A DNA stretch of 64,000 nucleotides. Origin: Membranipora membranacea (lineage: Eukaryota > Bryozoa > Gymnolaemata > Cheilostomatida > Membraniporidae). The notes under the pieces were generated by a model, which saw only the letters and a list, made by a program, of their open reading frames with translations, had not been told where the DNA came from and made no database searches. Position numbers and translations under genes: made by a program. The stretch lies in assembly GCA_914767715.1 (NCBI GenBank), contig OU612073.1, positions 17,484,001 to 17,548,000 of the forward strand. The letters are read 5' to 3'. Of the stretch, positions 24,801 to 39,800 are shown piece by piece (positions within the stretch are counted from its first letter, which is position 1; every line of letters starts with the position of its first letter).

Positions 24801-27800
24801 AATATAGATTATAAATTCAAAAATATAAATGTCTCGAGGTTCTTTTTTCATTATTTTTTGTCTGTACAATCCTTCACAGTCTATGTAGTTTTAGTGGGAT
24901 ACCATTTTAACTGATAGGGACCTATAGTTATAGACTGACCTTAGAGGTACATTTACACTAGAGGCGTGTCTATCATCAGCCAGATGTTCAAACATATCTC
25001 TGAGACAGCTGATGATGCTATTAACATCAATCAGCTCATCTCCTGTTACGGAGGGGATGATTCTCTGCTCCTGACAACACCGGATCACATCCTTCAACCT
25101 GATCAAGTTTACTGTAATGGAAAATGATGGAAGTAGAAATATGTAAATTGTTTGATCTTATCTTTCAGTTTGAATCATCAAGGCAGTGTTGGTAACAACA
25201 AGGTGGCTAAAGGTTCAATTACGGATTATTTTGCTTGGTCTTTCATTGAGAAAGCAGACAATCTGAAACAATACAACTTATGCTTTTTTAATTTCTTTCA
25301 TTTAATTTATTTATTTACAATTTTTTTAAATATATTTTAAACAATTAAAAAAATTATTTGAAGCACAATTATACTTACAGCCAAGAGCCTTCTGCATTTT
25401 CCTGAGTTTTTGTGCGGTCCTGTAGGCAGAGAACTTGGTCGTATTGAATGATGGCAGCTGTGCGAGAAGACTCACCATTCGTGGGTGGTCCCATTGTGTC
25501 GTCTTCCTGTCATGACTAGATCATAAAAGAGATGCAACGCTTAGGAATAGGAACAACATTATCATCTTTGACATGGACTGCTTAGAACTGGGGGATTTTC
25601 CTTTGGTCTAAAATGGCGCCTATCATAACATAAAGACACAGCATTAGTCCACAGATACAGTGCACAGGTCCCATCGCAAATCTAACCAAAATGGCAACTC
25701 ATCAAGAGCCAATCAAGTCAGCAAACAGAAATAATACTAGTTGGTAATAAGGATGGAAGTACCAAATACCCACCTTCTCATGCCTCAAGCTAACCAAGAA
25801 AAGTGAGAATGACAGAAAAAAACTCAAATTACAACATTACCAATTAACTTCATGGTTTGAGGCCTGCTATGCTGCTTGTAAGTCCTGACAGCTACAGTAA
25901 GGATATGACTTATGATAGAGACTTACTTGATATAGTAGGGTACACCACTAGGAGTAGTAGATCTCTCATACGGACGACTGACTGAGTCCTTAAGTAGCTC
26001 CTCTATATCAGGTACCAGTGAACGATTCAGACCAACAAGCTGTGTGAATCTCTGTGACAAATCACTCTCGTAACTTTTGTGTCTAAAATTGAAACAAGTA
26101 CCAAACAGTTTTATTTCAGTTTGTTCTGATAATCATCATCTCCTATACAAGGTACAACTATGAAGCTATGAATGATTTTCCTATGACCTTTATTTTGACA
26201 AGGGCAGACAGAAGATTTAGATAACTAGTCAGAATATGAACAACCGAAATCAAGAAGGAACCAAACAACGTATACTTTAGGTGGCAGTATTTGAAAGTTG
26301 TACAGAAAGTGAAAATTTCATGTCAACAAAAGAATGTACCGTTCGAATGAAATGTGTCGCCCAGCTCTGGAAGCTCTTGGCCACGACCCAGAGGACACAT
26401 ACTTATCATCCTCGAAAGGCTTAAACTCGTCTCCTTTAAAATCCACAATCTTATTACTGATGACGCTGCCGCGGCGTACAAGGATGGACGGACGTCTCGA
26501 ACCCTCTGGTGTTTGAACGCTTTGTTTATGAGCTTTCTCAGCCATGTCAAGAGTTTTATAGATTCCACTTATAACAGCTTTACGAGCAAGTTGCTGCTTT
26601 TGTTTGACAATGAGGAAAACCATATCTCCCAAACTCTCAGCCATTTAAGTGCCTGTTACCACCCGGGGCTGTTCTGCACGACTGCAGCATTTTTTTCCAG
26701 CTGATGAACAATGTTTAGCTCGGGACATATTTTGCTGAAGTAAACATTGAATGCCAGGTCCTTGGAGTAAAAGATAAATCTAATAATTTGGATGGACCAC
26801 TGTAGCATACCCTCAAGTGAAAGGCCAATTCAATAACGAAAGGGTCAATGTCCAACACTCAGATTTGTGTTCTACATGATTCTCAGTCCTTCTACAGTTC
26901 CACAAAATACAGTTACCGGCAACTAAATGGCTTCCCCATGAGAATCGTATATGTCAAAGATGTTAAAATTTAGAGCGTACCTGTTTTGCAGTTGAGCGAT
27001 ATTATGTTTGATAATGTTATCTATAGGCGCCTCAGTGTCCTCGTGAGCCTTTACGAGGGCGTTTGTTTTATTCAGTACTTCAGAAGCTTCCTCGTTTCTT
27101 CTCCTCATGGCTCGTACGGAGGTCAGCTGACGGGGTAAGTCAGCCACTGGGTAATCATGAACCTACAATCAGGGAGATAACACATCCGTTGATACATACA
27201 ATAAAATCACACAAAAAAGGTAGATGTTCAGTTAGTCATATTCCAAATGCCTTTACACATGACGACCTGCTTACTTCTATTTGAGGCTTGTTAAAGAAAT
27301 GATATCACTAACCAATAGACATCAATAAATAGATGAGATAAGTCTACTAGTTTTCAATATTTCTTCATTCATTTTCGCTAAGTTATAGAAGTTACCAATC
27401 ACAGAGATAAAGTAATGAGAGAAAAATATACCATAACCTTCAGAAAGTATAACTTATGACACTAAGTTTGCTGATAACTTACATTTTTCCAGCTCTGCAT
27501 GTTAGTATCTATCTCGTTGAGGTGTCTCGAGGCCAGGTTTATAAGGTTATTGATATTCTCCAGGTTTTTATCGCAGGCTGTCAGCTGGTTGGACCACCTG
27601 TCAGATTTGTTGTGCAGCTCCAGCCACTTCTGATTCAGTAGTCTGATGTGGCGGCGGATGTTCTTTATCACAGTTTTAGCTTCTGATGACTCAATTGTCA
27701 ACTCTGCAAAATATTAAATTAATAATGAGTATATAGCTTTCCCACATTCACTACCAAGATATATATTAGTTTGATTCTCCCCGGAAATCACTTTATCCAG

Positions 27801-30800
27801 TCGATAGCAGTTTATAGTATCATATCCACAATCTCAATCCGGATAATTCAGGAGTCAATACACCTTAGATCTCACTACCAATATTAAGAATCTTTGTCAC
27901 TACCTGCCAATGAGTTAACCAAGAATTATTTAAAGTTTTGAAGACCCCTAGTATTTATAACAGCTCTTACATAGAAATGGAATAATATAGTATGCTTCAG
28001 TTTTATCAAGTGAAAATACTGAGACACTGAAACCAAAATACTTGACAATTGAGTGATAATTATTATCACAGGGATGTGACCTTTTTCCTAACCTGTAGGT
28101 GATCACTGTCAACATGTAAAGAGTTGGGGCGAGCAAAGCGCACCCCACACTTACCGTCCATAATTCTGCTGTCACAGCTGGCAGAACTCAGTCTACGATC
28201 AGCTCCTTCCCTCTCCAAATAAAACCTTCCAGTGGAAAGGGCGTGCTCAAAGTCTGACGTCTTACTATCCAAGCGGGATTTCCATGTCTGCGAATCAAAA
28301 ATGACTTATTAGATTGTACTATATGTAATGATGAACAGATTTAGAAAACAGGTATAGGGTATCTACCCCTCACAAGCCACCTGCACTTAATAGGTCCCGT
28401 TAATTAGTGCGGTCAAATAAGACCTAGTGTAATAAAGAAAAAGAAAACAAATCTTAGATTTTAGGGATTGTCTACTCTCATTTCAAAATTGTTTTCATGT
28501 CAGCGGTGATTCGGCCGCACAAGATTGACTGCCTGCATAAATTGAGATACTAAAGGATTAAGATTATTACCTGGACATTAGTAGTTTTCTCTATTGACAG
28601 TGAACTGTTTGAAATGTTTAACAATTTTGTTATTCTTGGCAACTTGCACTTGCATCTTCTCAGAGGTATGGTGGGTTAAATTGAAGAGTAATATAAATGT
28701 ACTCGATGGAACAAAATAATTCCGTCAGCTCAACTCATATTGGGATAAGCCTACCTGATGAGCTGTTTGCTGGTTTTTAAGTGCTGCCAGATTTCCAGCG
28801 ACAGGTCGAGCTGCGATTAGCTCGTTCTCTCGGCTGGTCAGATAATCTATGAGAAGACGGATTTTCTCAATGAGATCTGACCATTGATCCATACTGGACT
28901 CGAGTCTACATCTATAAATATATATAGAAAACAGATTAACATGATCCATTAATATTGTGCAATCCCAAACAGTAAAAAATTATGCAGGACAACAAGCAAA
29001 TTAGAGTGACAGCATTACTAATATGAAGTTGCAGTCACAGCAGTTGCTCTGACAACCCAAGGCCCCTGTGAAGTGTTCTTCCCAATCGTTATCCCCTCCA
29101 GTATAGTTTTACATCCAGTAAGGCTAGTTCATAACCCCAGTTGGATTCTGGGTCACCTTCATCGTTTGAAGAATAATTTAAGGCTGAATCTTTTAGCATG
29201 TAATCGAGTGTACATAGCAAAAGTACAGTAAAAGGGGAAACTTAGTCTAGAACACTAACCCAGGATCTTTGTCTTCCCTTACCTTATTTGAACAGTTTTT
29301 GCTCGAAGCTGTGACCAACGCTCATTCATCTCATCCAATCTCTGTTTGAGAGCCTGAGTGTCCATCGCTCCAGCTGCACCAGGCAAAGTGCCGTCTGGTG
29401 TAGCTGGATTAGAGTTATCTCCCCTTTCAGATATTTTCTTACCAGCCACATTGAGTAATTCATACTGCCTCTGATGAGAATCGATCTGTGTCTGTAAATC
29501 CTGGAAATAATTAAACAAAAAAATTGTTGTAAGAAATGACATTATGCTGTGACAGTACGACAATAAGATGAGACGGTAAGACATGTCAGTAAAAAGTGAC
29601 ATCGAGACATGACAGTAAGCAAACTTCAAGCCATCCAACAATACGCCATACAGCATACACATATAGTGGCTTTTTCAATAGGTTAACTTTATTTTGATTA
29701 ACAGTTAGCTTGACAGATGGTTTATTTAAAATTCATAATGCATATTAAAACAAATAGGAAATAAATGTCAAATTCAACAGTTTATACCAAGAAATGTCAA
29801 GTTCAACAGAACCTAAGCCAGGAAATTTAGCTCGGCAGGTGTGTTCTGCAGTAAGTATAGAAACTATTGCAGAATCTGCACAACAGTCAGTTGTTTGTTT
29901 CCCCACATGGATAAACACTCTGGTATAAAGACCTCTGGTAATAATACCCTAAGGTTATTGACAAATTTCCAATTAAGATGTCAAATAAAGTGCTATAAAC
30001 TAGACAAACTGCCGCTAAGAATCTGCTACTGTTGACCTGCGATCAATACGCTATAATCAATGGTAACACCTCATAATCTATGTCTGGATCTGACGAGAAA
30101 CGTGCTAAAACTTACTTCTAATTTGAACCACCTGTCCCCATGTGCCATAATATGAGAATAAAAAACGAGACAAAGTCAAAACCAGCTACAGCCTATTATC
30201 ACCAAATACAAAATGTATGGGACACACTATCTCCATCACGTAATGTAAACTGTTTTTTCTAGAAGCTTGTCAAATCAGATTTAGCAACTTATCAAAACAA
30301 ACCACCGGGTACAACGAAATAACATAGTGGCTGACTTTGGAAGTCAGCAGTTATGTCTGTAAATAATCAAAGTCAAGGTCCGGCATATTACAACCATTAG
30401 ATAACAGACGTTTTGTGACTTTACCGTTGCAATGGTGGAGTAAAGCATTAACTTTTTGGCTCTGTATTTGAAGCAAAATTAGTCGTAAGTTGATGTGAAC
30501 AGGGAGAATTTCTGATGTGGACTATGTGGGAAACTTTCCAAAACCCTTTACAAACAAAGACAAGTTCTCACAACTGCATAAATCCCAACCACAGTACTCA
30601 ACAACAGGAAATGACAGATCAAGTAAATCATATTTTTGCAGAATGTCAGATCCAATTATTGTTCTACAACTGGAGAATATCATACTGAGTAAATATTGAG
30701 AGTCAGGTAGTGAGCTGTTTGTTGTACAGTTTATGAACAATGACAGGGTAGGCATTCTCCAGGTCATCGGCATGTAAACCAGCCTAGTACAGGTATTCGC

Positions 30801-33800
30801 ATGTTAATCTGGTCAAACAGAATAATTTGCAGCGACAATTCCGTTGATTTATTCTTGTAAATCTCATTTGTTACTTGGGAGTTTAGTTAATTGCGGAGGC
30901 ATGCTTTTATAACATAGTATCATCGATAATACAGTTTCTAAATTACACCAGAGAGGAGGCAATTTCCATCAAAATGAGCATAAAACCACCGTTAACACCA
31001 ACACAGAAAATGACCGTAGATTAAAAACTAATAATTATTATTCCTTAGTCTATGCTCTCAACACAATCAGAGAGAAAGCTGTAATCAATGATGAGAAACC
31101 ACCGTCGAGTTAGCAAAATAAATATAACATACTTCCTGCAGACCACGAAGAACTTTCTGAATACCCAAATATATATCCACGAGTACCATCTTAACAACGG
31201 TATCCAACTCAAGATCTGAAGCCTGAGTCCAGTCAAGTCATGAGTCGCAACTTAGATCTATGACTTGGTCAAGTATGGCTTTGCCCCAGCTATGTTTGGT
31301 CGAAGCAGAGAAGGACTTCTCTCGTCAACGGCAGCGCCAACTAAGCTAACTGAACCTCAAGATTATTTGTTCAAGTTTTGATGCAGACACAAGCTCTGTC
31401 TGATATATCGTCCAATCAATAATCACAAGTACTTTCTTATTTTTAAAAGAGGAAAGATTTTAAAATTAGATAATAAAATGGAAATAGACCCTAAGAGGCT
31501 GGAATAGATTGTTGGTTTGAATGAGGCCATAGAACTTAAAAGGTTAAAAAGTCATATTAGTACTGAGAAATTGTAACTTCGATCGGTGGAGTTCGCCATG
31601 AGAGCCCCTGAGGGGGCCCAGGAGGGCTGAATTCAGTCACTTTCCTAATCCTGAGTCAGCCTCAAAGATTTAATCAAATTTATACAGAACACACAGCCTG
31701 CACGTCTAGACAGCAGAGTATTTAATTTGGAAGCCTTTATCTTGCCCTACCAAATGTCAACTGGAATTGTGAGAACAAGTTTTCATAGACGTGTGTATCG
31801 AATAGCCACAACAACCTCAACGGAAACAGATAATAAAAACAAGGTGATAGGCTCATTTGAAGCTAATATTTCCCTATATACAGATAATCAGAAAGGTTTG
31901 AGTTAAATGACTAACTGTCAATATTTGAGCTGAAGACATTTGATAGGACGTGTTTACTGTTTCGGTCTTTTCACACGGCATGATTGGGGAAGTTGTTCAC
32001 TGTACCCTGGATTCTAAATGCCATTTTCATTGATGCGCACACGCCAAGCACATTGTGCGCCCTCGGGGCGAAAATTTAATATGATAGTCCTTTGCTAATT
32101 GCAGTCTTTAAGTCATTTCATAATATTAAACGCTCAAATTAACCTGAGTACAAACTGAAAGCATCGAATGATCAATAATTTTCAAGAATTAACTCGATTT
32201 CATTTCAGGTTCACTGATAGCACTAATTCAGATGACAAAGCATATTAACACCAGCGTTATCGAGTGGCTTTTTTGAACAGGACTCTTTTACGGCCATTGA
32301 TGACACAATTAAACATGATATTTGTCCGTCGTTCACTCGGCCACAGCTCTTAGGTTACAGAGATGGACTGCACACCAAACAACCCATAGGGTACATCAAG
32401 CAACTCCAACAACCTGTCAGACATGATCAAATAATAGTAATATAAAGTTCATCAGCCTTTTTCATAACTATTCATAAATCAAGTCAAACTTTCAATTCAA
32501 TCAAGTACACTTTCTTAACAAGTTAATCTGTGTTGAGTGTCTGCTATAATCAAACAGTGAGCCTACTCAAGTGCTGCTTTTCATTCATGTCCTGCAGTTT
32601 TCATGAGGATTATTTTTGTGAATGGGACAAAGTTTGCTTATTTAGATGCTTAATCTGCATGCCATAATGCATGACAACCAAACTCTTGAGTGGTTGAATT
32701 ATCAGGTTCATAAATATTATCTTTCGGTGCTTGATATTTTGTGAATGGAAGCAAGTTTTGTATATTTTGAATCAATTAGCTGTGAAAACCTACAACAGGT
32801 GCCCCTTGGCATGCTCTACCTGGATTCAATGATATTTATGTAGTATTTGTTGCTAACCCATGTAATGTTGGCAACGGTCTGTATAAGATACATCTGCAGC
32901 TTGATACTAGAGATCAAAACATTAAGCCTCTCAATTGTAGATGAAACAAATAGTAGCGTCTCACCTAGCTAATGAACTTTCCAGGGACCCTGGTACGAAC
33001 ATTACCCTTTTGATCTCAGAAAGTTACATGTGCATGAACTATAAAGCAGCTAAGCGGGTTGCAAAAAAAAAAGTAGAGAAAAATTGATAATCCACAATGA
33101 TTCCTAAGATACTAAACTCACCCTCTGGAGTTGATATTCTAACCAGCGTATCTCATTTACTACAAGCTGATGTTCAGCTAGTTTTCTATCGCTCTCCATC
33201 TCCCCGCCTTCAGCAGACTGCAGCTCATCGGCGAACACCAAGTCAAACTGATCCTCTCTGTGATAACTGTGCCCTGCTACAGGCCTACTACAGCTACCGT
33301 TCACTAATGTGTACCCTCCGCTACTCAAATTACCACTCGTCTGATTGCAGTTGTGATCAAGATTGTTTACACAAGGGCTTCTAGGAGTGGAAGGTTGCGA
33401 AGACGTGTCATCGTTATAAGACGTTGGAGTCACGACTACCTGAAGAATCTGTTCGTCTTCCTCGGTGTCAGAGAACTCGCTGCCGTTACGTGACGACATG
33501 TGAGTCAGCATACCGTTTAGACGTGGGCTGACCGCCCAATCTCTGTATCTCTTGTTAGAAGAGTTAGACATGACGCAGGTTTGTTGTGTCTGCTGCTTAC
33601 CCGAGGAGTGATTCTCAATTAAGTGAGCATTCCTGTCGTTATTATTCTCAGGAAATGAGTTTAATCTGCTTTTATTATGTTTGTTTAAATCCTGAGATTG
33701 AATAGAAACAGGTGAAGAGGACGACAATTCACTGAGAGAGGATAATTCTTTGCGTTTATTGAAATATTCAGCTAACATTGAGTTACCTATAACAGTCGGA

Positions 33801-36800
33801 GATTTAGTTGGAGATTCCATAAATACCTCATCATGGATTGCGGGCGATGTTTGAACAGCCCGCCGAGGAAGTGTTGAAGTTTTCCACACATCCCTTTCTT
33901 CCTCCTTGCCGTCGTATGAAGTAGCCATAATGTGATCGACATATTCTCTTGTGATCTGAGGCGCGTTCGGGTTATACTCCACATTACACAGAGAAGTAGT
34001 CGATATGCTGTGATAAATCTCTGATTTAGACAGTTTAAACTTGCGAGGTAGAGTTTGGGCTTTATCGCCTCCCATATCAGCAGCCAAAAATGTGATAGCA
34101 CTGGCAGCAGGCATTCTGTGCTTGTCACTGTGATGTGTGTCTGCTGTCGATTGGTTTTGAGGATTTAAATTATCGTAACAATCCTCAGGGGTCAATACCT
34201 TGTTCTGAAGTCTGCATTTAGAAAAACAATCAGACTCAATATTGCTAATTTGAGAACTTGAAGCTGCCGACAGCGCAGGAATAAGAACAGGATTCGCTGA
34301 GCTTCCTGGAAGTGAAGCTGATGTATTCTGCAGTGAAACTCTCGCTGACGGAGAACTCCTTCTTCCTGTGATGTTAGGAGATTTGATTTCTCTCTCCGCT
34401 GAACTTTCTTCCTGTTCTTGCGTTAATATCTCACCTTCCTTTACTTTGGTCAATGAACGATAATTCTCATTATTTGACTCGTAGCTATAACTAAATGAAA
34501 ACCCAAAGTCCCCTGAGTTCTGAGGTTTATGTGTTATGAGAAATCCACTTGACTCTTGCTTGCCCGGAGCACTGTTGTATCTAGATCGAGGTTTCCCATG
34601 TAATGAAGATGTTATCTCCTGATGATGAACAGTCTTGGTTTTACTGTACAAATCAAAACAGACAGGGTCAATATTAGAATTTATATCCACATAATTACTA
34701 GTCTGTTGTTTGAGGGCCTGGGGTTTGAGAGCCTGGGGTTTGAGGGCCTGGGGTCTGAGAGCCTGGGGTTTGAGAGACTGGTGTGTAGTCGATGGGGGAC
34801 AACTTCTAGTAGCACTCTGTGGTGAGATCGAGATAGATAATTCTTCGTCTGGTTGTAATGTGAAATGCAGCGGATGATCTGGAAGTGCGACTAAATCCTG
34901 TCCAGTTTTGTCATAGATTGAGTTCGCAACTGTGGTTTGCAGTGCAGATTGAATTTTGGCGGGTCGATTAAGAGTTTGTGATAGACTTTGGTCACCGATT
35001 TTAGCTACAAATACATTGTCGTAGTCTGGTTGTTTTTGAGCTGCGTTAACGAAGGGTGGGGCGGTGAGAGGCTCGGCTACCCATACACCTGAAAACCTAG
35101 TCTTCCTATGAGAAGGTAACTCATGTAATGAATGTCGTCCAGGTGCCCCACGATATTGCCTCAAATCGTCCACTGCTGTAAACACTGTGTGTTTGACTAG
35201 ATCGCTGTCTCTGTCCCACAGACTAGGCACACCGATTCTTCTTTTGGACGCGCTGGTCGAGCCGTGAGCAGCCACAGATATGGTGCTGATACCTTCTATT
35301 TGGTCAGAAGTCACAATATCAACTGAGCTATCCGTCGACAATATGTAATTGGTCTCGGCATCGGAAGCCATAATAGAATAATGAAATAATGAAAATATGC
35401 TGCTGATTAGATCTAGGGGAATTATTTAAAGTTTCCTCTTTTCATTACGCTTGTTATCTGTATGCTGAATCTAGTGGTCTGATGATATATTTGTGCTGTA
35501 GTACATGATACCCAAAATAAACTTCTCAGATACAGTCTTCCCCACAGAGTGTAAAATATCCGAGTACGCAGAGATGGTGCTTTAGTGTAACGAGACTCGG
35601 CCTGCAATAATCCTCACTTTACCAGCTTGTTTCAAAGAGTCACTTCTCCAATGATATGAAGATTAAATTTCAGTCCCTATTCATTCAGTTGCTGATCCAT
35701 TTTGTCTTTGAACGTAAATACACACAGAGTTGAAAGCTACTCAGCCCTAGGCCGATATTTGCGAAACGTATCACAACCTCTTTATATACATACAATGTAA
35801 CTTATTCATGTAATACTGCCTCTGGATTAAAACAACATCAATACCAGCGATTTACATGTTACCTAGACATGAATATTACATGTACATCGGAAAGATGAGG
35901 AATTAATATATCACATAGTTACGAAAAACTCACTCCTAACATAGACACATGAATAACTTTGTATTCATGTTTCCAAGGTAGCAGCACTAGATGAATTCAA
36001 TCAATGTAGATGATTCGTAAGACCCTTCCGTCCAAGATAGGATGATATAAGTCAGAATTGGCCTCCACCTGAGTTCAGGCCAGCCGGCAGCCTTCCTTTT
36101 CTGTCCTTCACGCACAAGAGACAGAAGCCTTTCAGAATCCCGACAGAATGATGTGTCAGTTAGCTGTAATTCTAGCCTAGCACTTTACAATTCAGATGAG
36201 CATGTGGATCGCTGTATAACTTAGAATTTATTTTCATCGAGTGCATACTCATGCTCATTGACAAGTGCTCATTACACATTCACCATAACACTGCAGCTCC
36301 TCTTGCACATATCCAGGGCTGAAGTAATGCCGTATGTATTGATGTTGCTGATATCGACAGGTAGTTAAATTGACTTGAATTTCTCTATTTACATGTGTAC
36401 ATGAGAGTTGTTCCACGAGCCTGACAGCATTTCAAATTACGTTTCAAACTTTAAATTTTAAGCTGCTGTAATGAACACCCACCTAAGTGCTGCTCAGTCG
36501 AAAGTAACTATTGTGTAGGAAGTGTTTTAAAGTGGAAACATTTATATTAAACAGCCTTCCATTGAGTTAAATTCTTGAACTTTAAATAATTATTGGCTAT
36601 TTTACAAATTTGCAGCTAAAATGACAACAAGATTGTTAGGTTGCACCTGGGAGTAATATTGACTGCTACAACATGAAATTAAATGTTTTCAATAAATTTA
36701 TCATGATATCGGATATCTTGCATAACGTCAACATTATCATGCACACTAAATAATCAGAACCAAGAACTTATTATGTGATTGTGTAACTTGTGAAGAAAAA

Positions 36801-39800
36801 GTAACAAGCACAACCCATGGTGGAAAATCTCAGCTCCGGGGCAACCATAAGTTCCACTTCTCATCTTGATAAGATGCTATATCCTGGTGCCCGTCACCCC
36901 GGCTACACATCTCACCCCTCCCTGTGTCTACTCAAGTGAATGATTACTGTTTATCCCTTATCGTTACCAATCCACTCAACAGTTGAAGACTCAGCATGAG
37001 CGATGATCTCATCAGTTGATACCAAAGACTTCTCACAAATCGACTGTATAGCTGATGTATTACATAATTACACATATCAGTCTACACAAACAGAATAAGT
37101 GCAGCCTTCACCCTCAAATTAACCCAACAGGACAGATCAGATATGGGACAGATATTGAGTTAGGTGTAAATATGAAACCAGTCAACAGGTGCTAGTATAT
37201 ATTTCCCGGTTCGAGGGCACTTCAACCTAATATTGTCGTTCATTTCTACTCATCTGTCAAATACTCAAGTTTACCGAAGCATCACAAGGGAGGTCAACTC
37301 CCATTCGATGTTCGAATGATGCATACAACTGAGAGACTCAAACCAGTTCTTGAGGCAAAATAAAACCTTTAATTAGTGCACCAGAGTCAATAATTTAATT
37401 GCATTGATGTTTAATTTATTGTGAAATAAGTGTGTAATGAAATTAGGTCTAGGAATGCTGACATTAGCTCAGGTGTTAATTTCGTTGATTTTATCCAATT
37501 ATTCGGTAAAGTAGTCAAATTCTTCTAGTATCAAAATACCGCTTATTGTCTTATATAATGTTTTTCTAGGCACAAACCTCGTTGTAAATAACCAGCGTTC
37601 AACTCCAGTTCATCTACTTACTATTGGAATGACTACTGAAAGACAATATTGATTGTATGAATCAGATGTGAAGTTGGGACTCTTAACAGAAACACTCCAA
37701 CACTCTCTGCACAAGATTGCTGCACCCAAGTTCAATATTTACATCCCCAGTTTATCACAATATTTTTCCAACCTTCTCTTCACAAAGTAAAAGTTTAGAG
37801 GCTCTTAAAAACCTTGCATGAATGGAATTACCAAGTAAGCCCACAACATTTGATATCACTCCTAGAAAGCCGATGAGAGCAGACAATAACTTCAACCAAC
37901 TATCTACTCAGAGCAGGCATAGACAACTTCTAAAACCTACATTTTGTTAACCAACAAAGCTATATCTATATTGACATTGAGCAAATTTGATCCAAACTGC
38001 CTGCATTCCAGTTGCTCCCCTTGCACTGGTCACGTCGCAGGCGGCGTGACCAGTGGACCAAGCTTGGTGAATTATTGACACTAAACTACCACCATGCAAA
38101 GGTATAAAAACGACTACAAACTTGTGTAAGAATTTCCTAATTGTGTTGTACTCTAGTGCAATGACGTATGCGTTTCGACTAACCTTAGATCTGGCGGCCC
38201 AGGTAGAAGATCTCATTGGATCATTCTGCTTTATCTCTTCCAATAGGATATCAGCAGATGATTCCTGGTTGGCTAACCACGACACAAAGTTATCTAGAGC
38301 TGAATTGTAGTCCTGCAGCAGAGTCCTGTGTGTGTTTAGGTCGCTGTTACGTTCCGCCACACTGTAAAATTGATAAAACACAATTATGATTAACTTTTTG
38401 GTGGAAGATGACTGTAGTAAATAACTCTTTGACCATTTGGATGTCATAGTATAGCTGTGATACCACAATTATTATCAACATGTAACACAGTTTTATCAGT
38501 TACATTGTAGCTAACAATTGAATTAGAGTGAGTGATATTTTGGGGAAGAGACCCTCAGTAATATAGTCTTGGTAAACCATCATGATATTATTTAATTTGA
38601 TGCAAAAATGTAAAAAAGATTTTTGTACGAGTCTGCATATTTCAATCAAAGGGGTCTCTGCATCTCTATCTCGTTAAGAAAACTTGAGACTATTTAGATT
38701 AAATCCATGGCATTGGTGACAATATCACCACCGGAATGGTGTGATGGTATGTTCCAGAGGAGTGTGATGCGTGGTGATTGATGTTTGACAGACTGAGACT
38801 GAGATGTGGTATAGATCAGCTGCAGTGTACTTACAATAGTTGTATACTGTTACATCGTACAGCTAGTGATTCACTGTTCAGTCTGAGGTTACTGTGATCC
38901 TCATGTGGATAGTTAGATAACAAATCCTCTGTCATCTGATTGAGTATCGCAAAGTTATCCTTCCATGACTTCATCTCCATTTCTAGAGCCTAAAAAAATT
39001 AAATAAACTGATTATTTTGTTTATCAAAATTCATGCGTCACTCATAATTCCTCAGTATCCACTTGATTTTAGTCAACCTAATTTCAAGGTGCTTTGCTCT
39101 CACTAATTCAGCTTGTATAAGTTATTGTGGCGCGATGGCTCGTTTACATGGAAAAATAACTCTGATGCTTGAGATTGAGATGGCTATCTTTGCAAAGAAG
39201 AGACGTCTGAAAACCCAGCCTAAAGCGCAGTACTAAGTCAATAGCAGCAGGATTTCAGTACCTGGCCTGGGACCTTCTAACATACTATAGAAATAAATCC
39301 CTCAAGGTCATGTCCAAGGCTATTCATTCCGTCCAATGCAACATTTGGCAATGTCAACGATCAGATTGCTGACCAGTGCAAGCTCCCAGGTGAGATGCTG
39401 ACTGTTTGACAGTGTTGCGTCGTAGATTTAGTGTGTGGCAGGTATTATTTCACATGGGAACAAGGGAGCATCAAAAATTGGGAACAATTGCAAGAGGTTT
39501 GAATGGTGATCAGTCAGGCAGGAGTATAATCCTAACGGCACTGAGATGACGCTATGCTCAAACCCCGGGACTACCACAGAACGAGTTCATTTAATATCCT
39601 GCTCTTCTAGTCTGAGTACCCAAGAATCATTCGCAAGGATTTTGGGACAAGCCACTATTGAACCCATTTTATTAACAATATGAAGTTTTAAGAGAAAAAA
39701 TCAGAATAACACAATAAACGTGCTGACTTTATAGACCAAAAAATTAAACAAGAATACTACAAACTTACCACATGTTGTTGTATCTGTTTATCGACAACCT

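Noticed and set aside
30522-30773. Possible retroelement aspartic-protease fragment ([13 protein letters not shown])
   Set aside because: Only a short stretch resembles the family, and no reverse transcriptase, integrase or LTR is nearby.
33097-33384. Plus-strand frame opposite the 750-aa exon
   Set aside because: It is antisense to a well-supported coding exon and has no motif.
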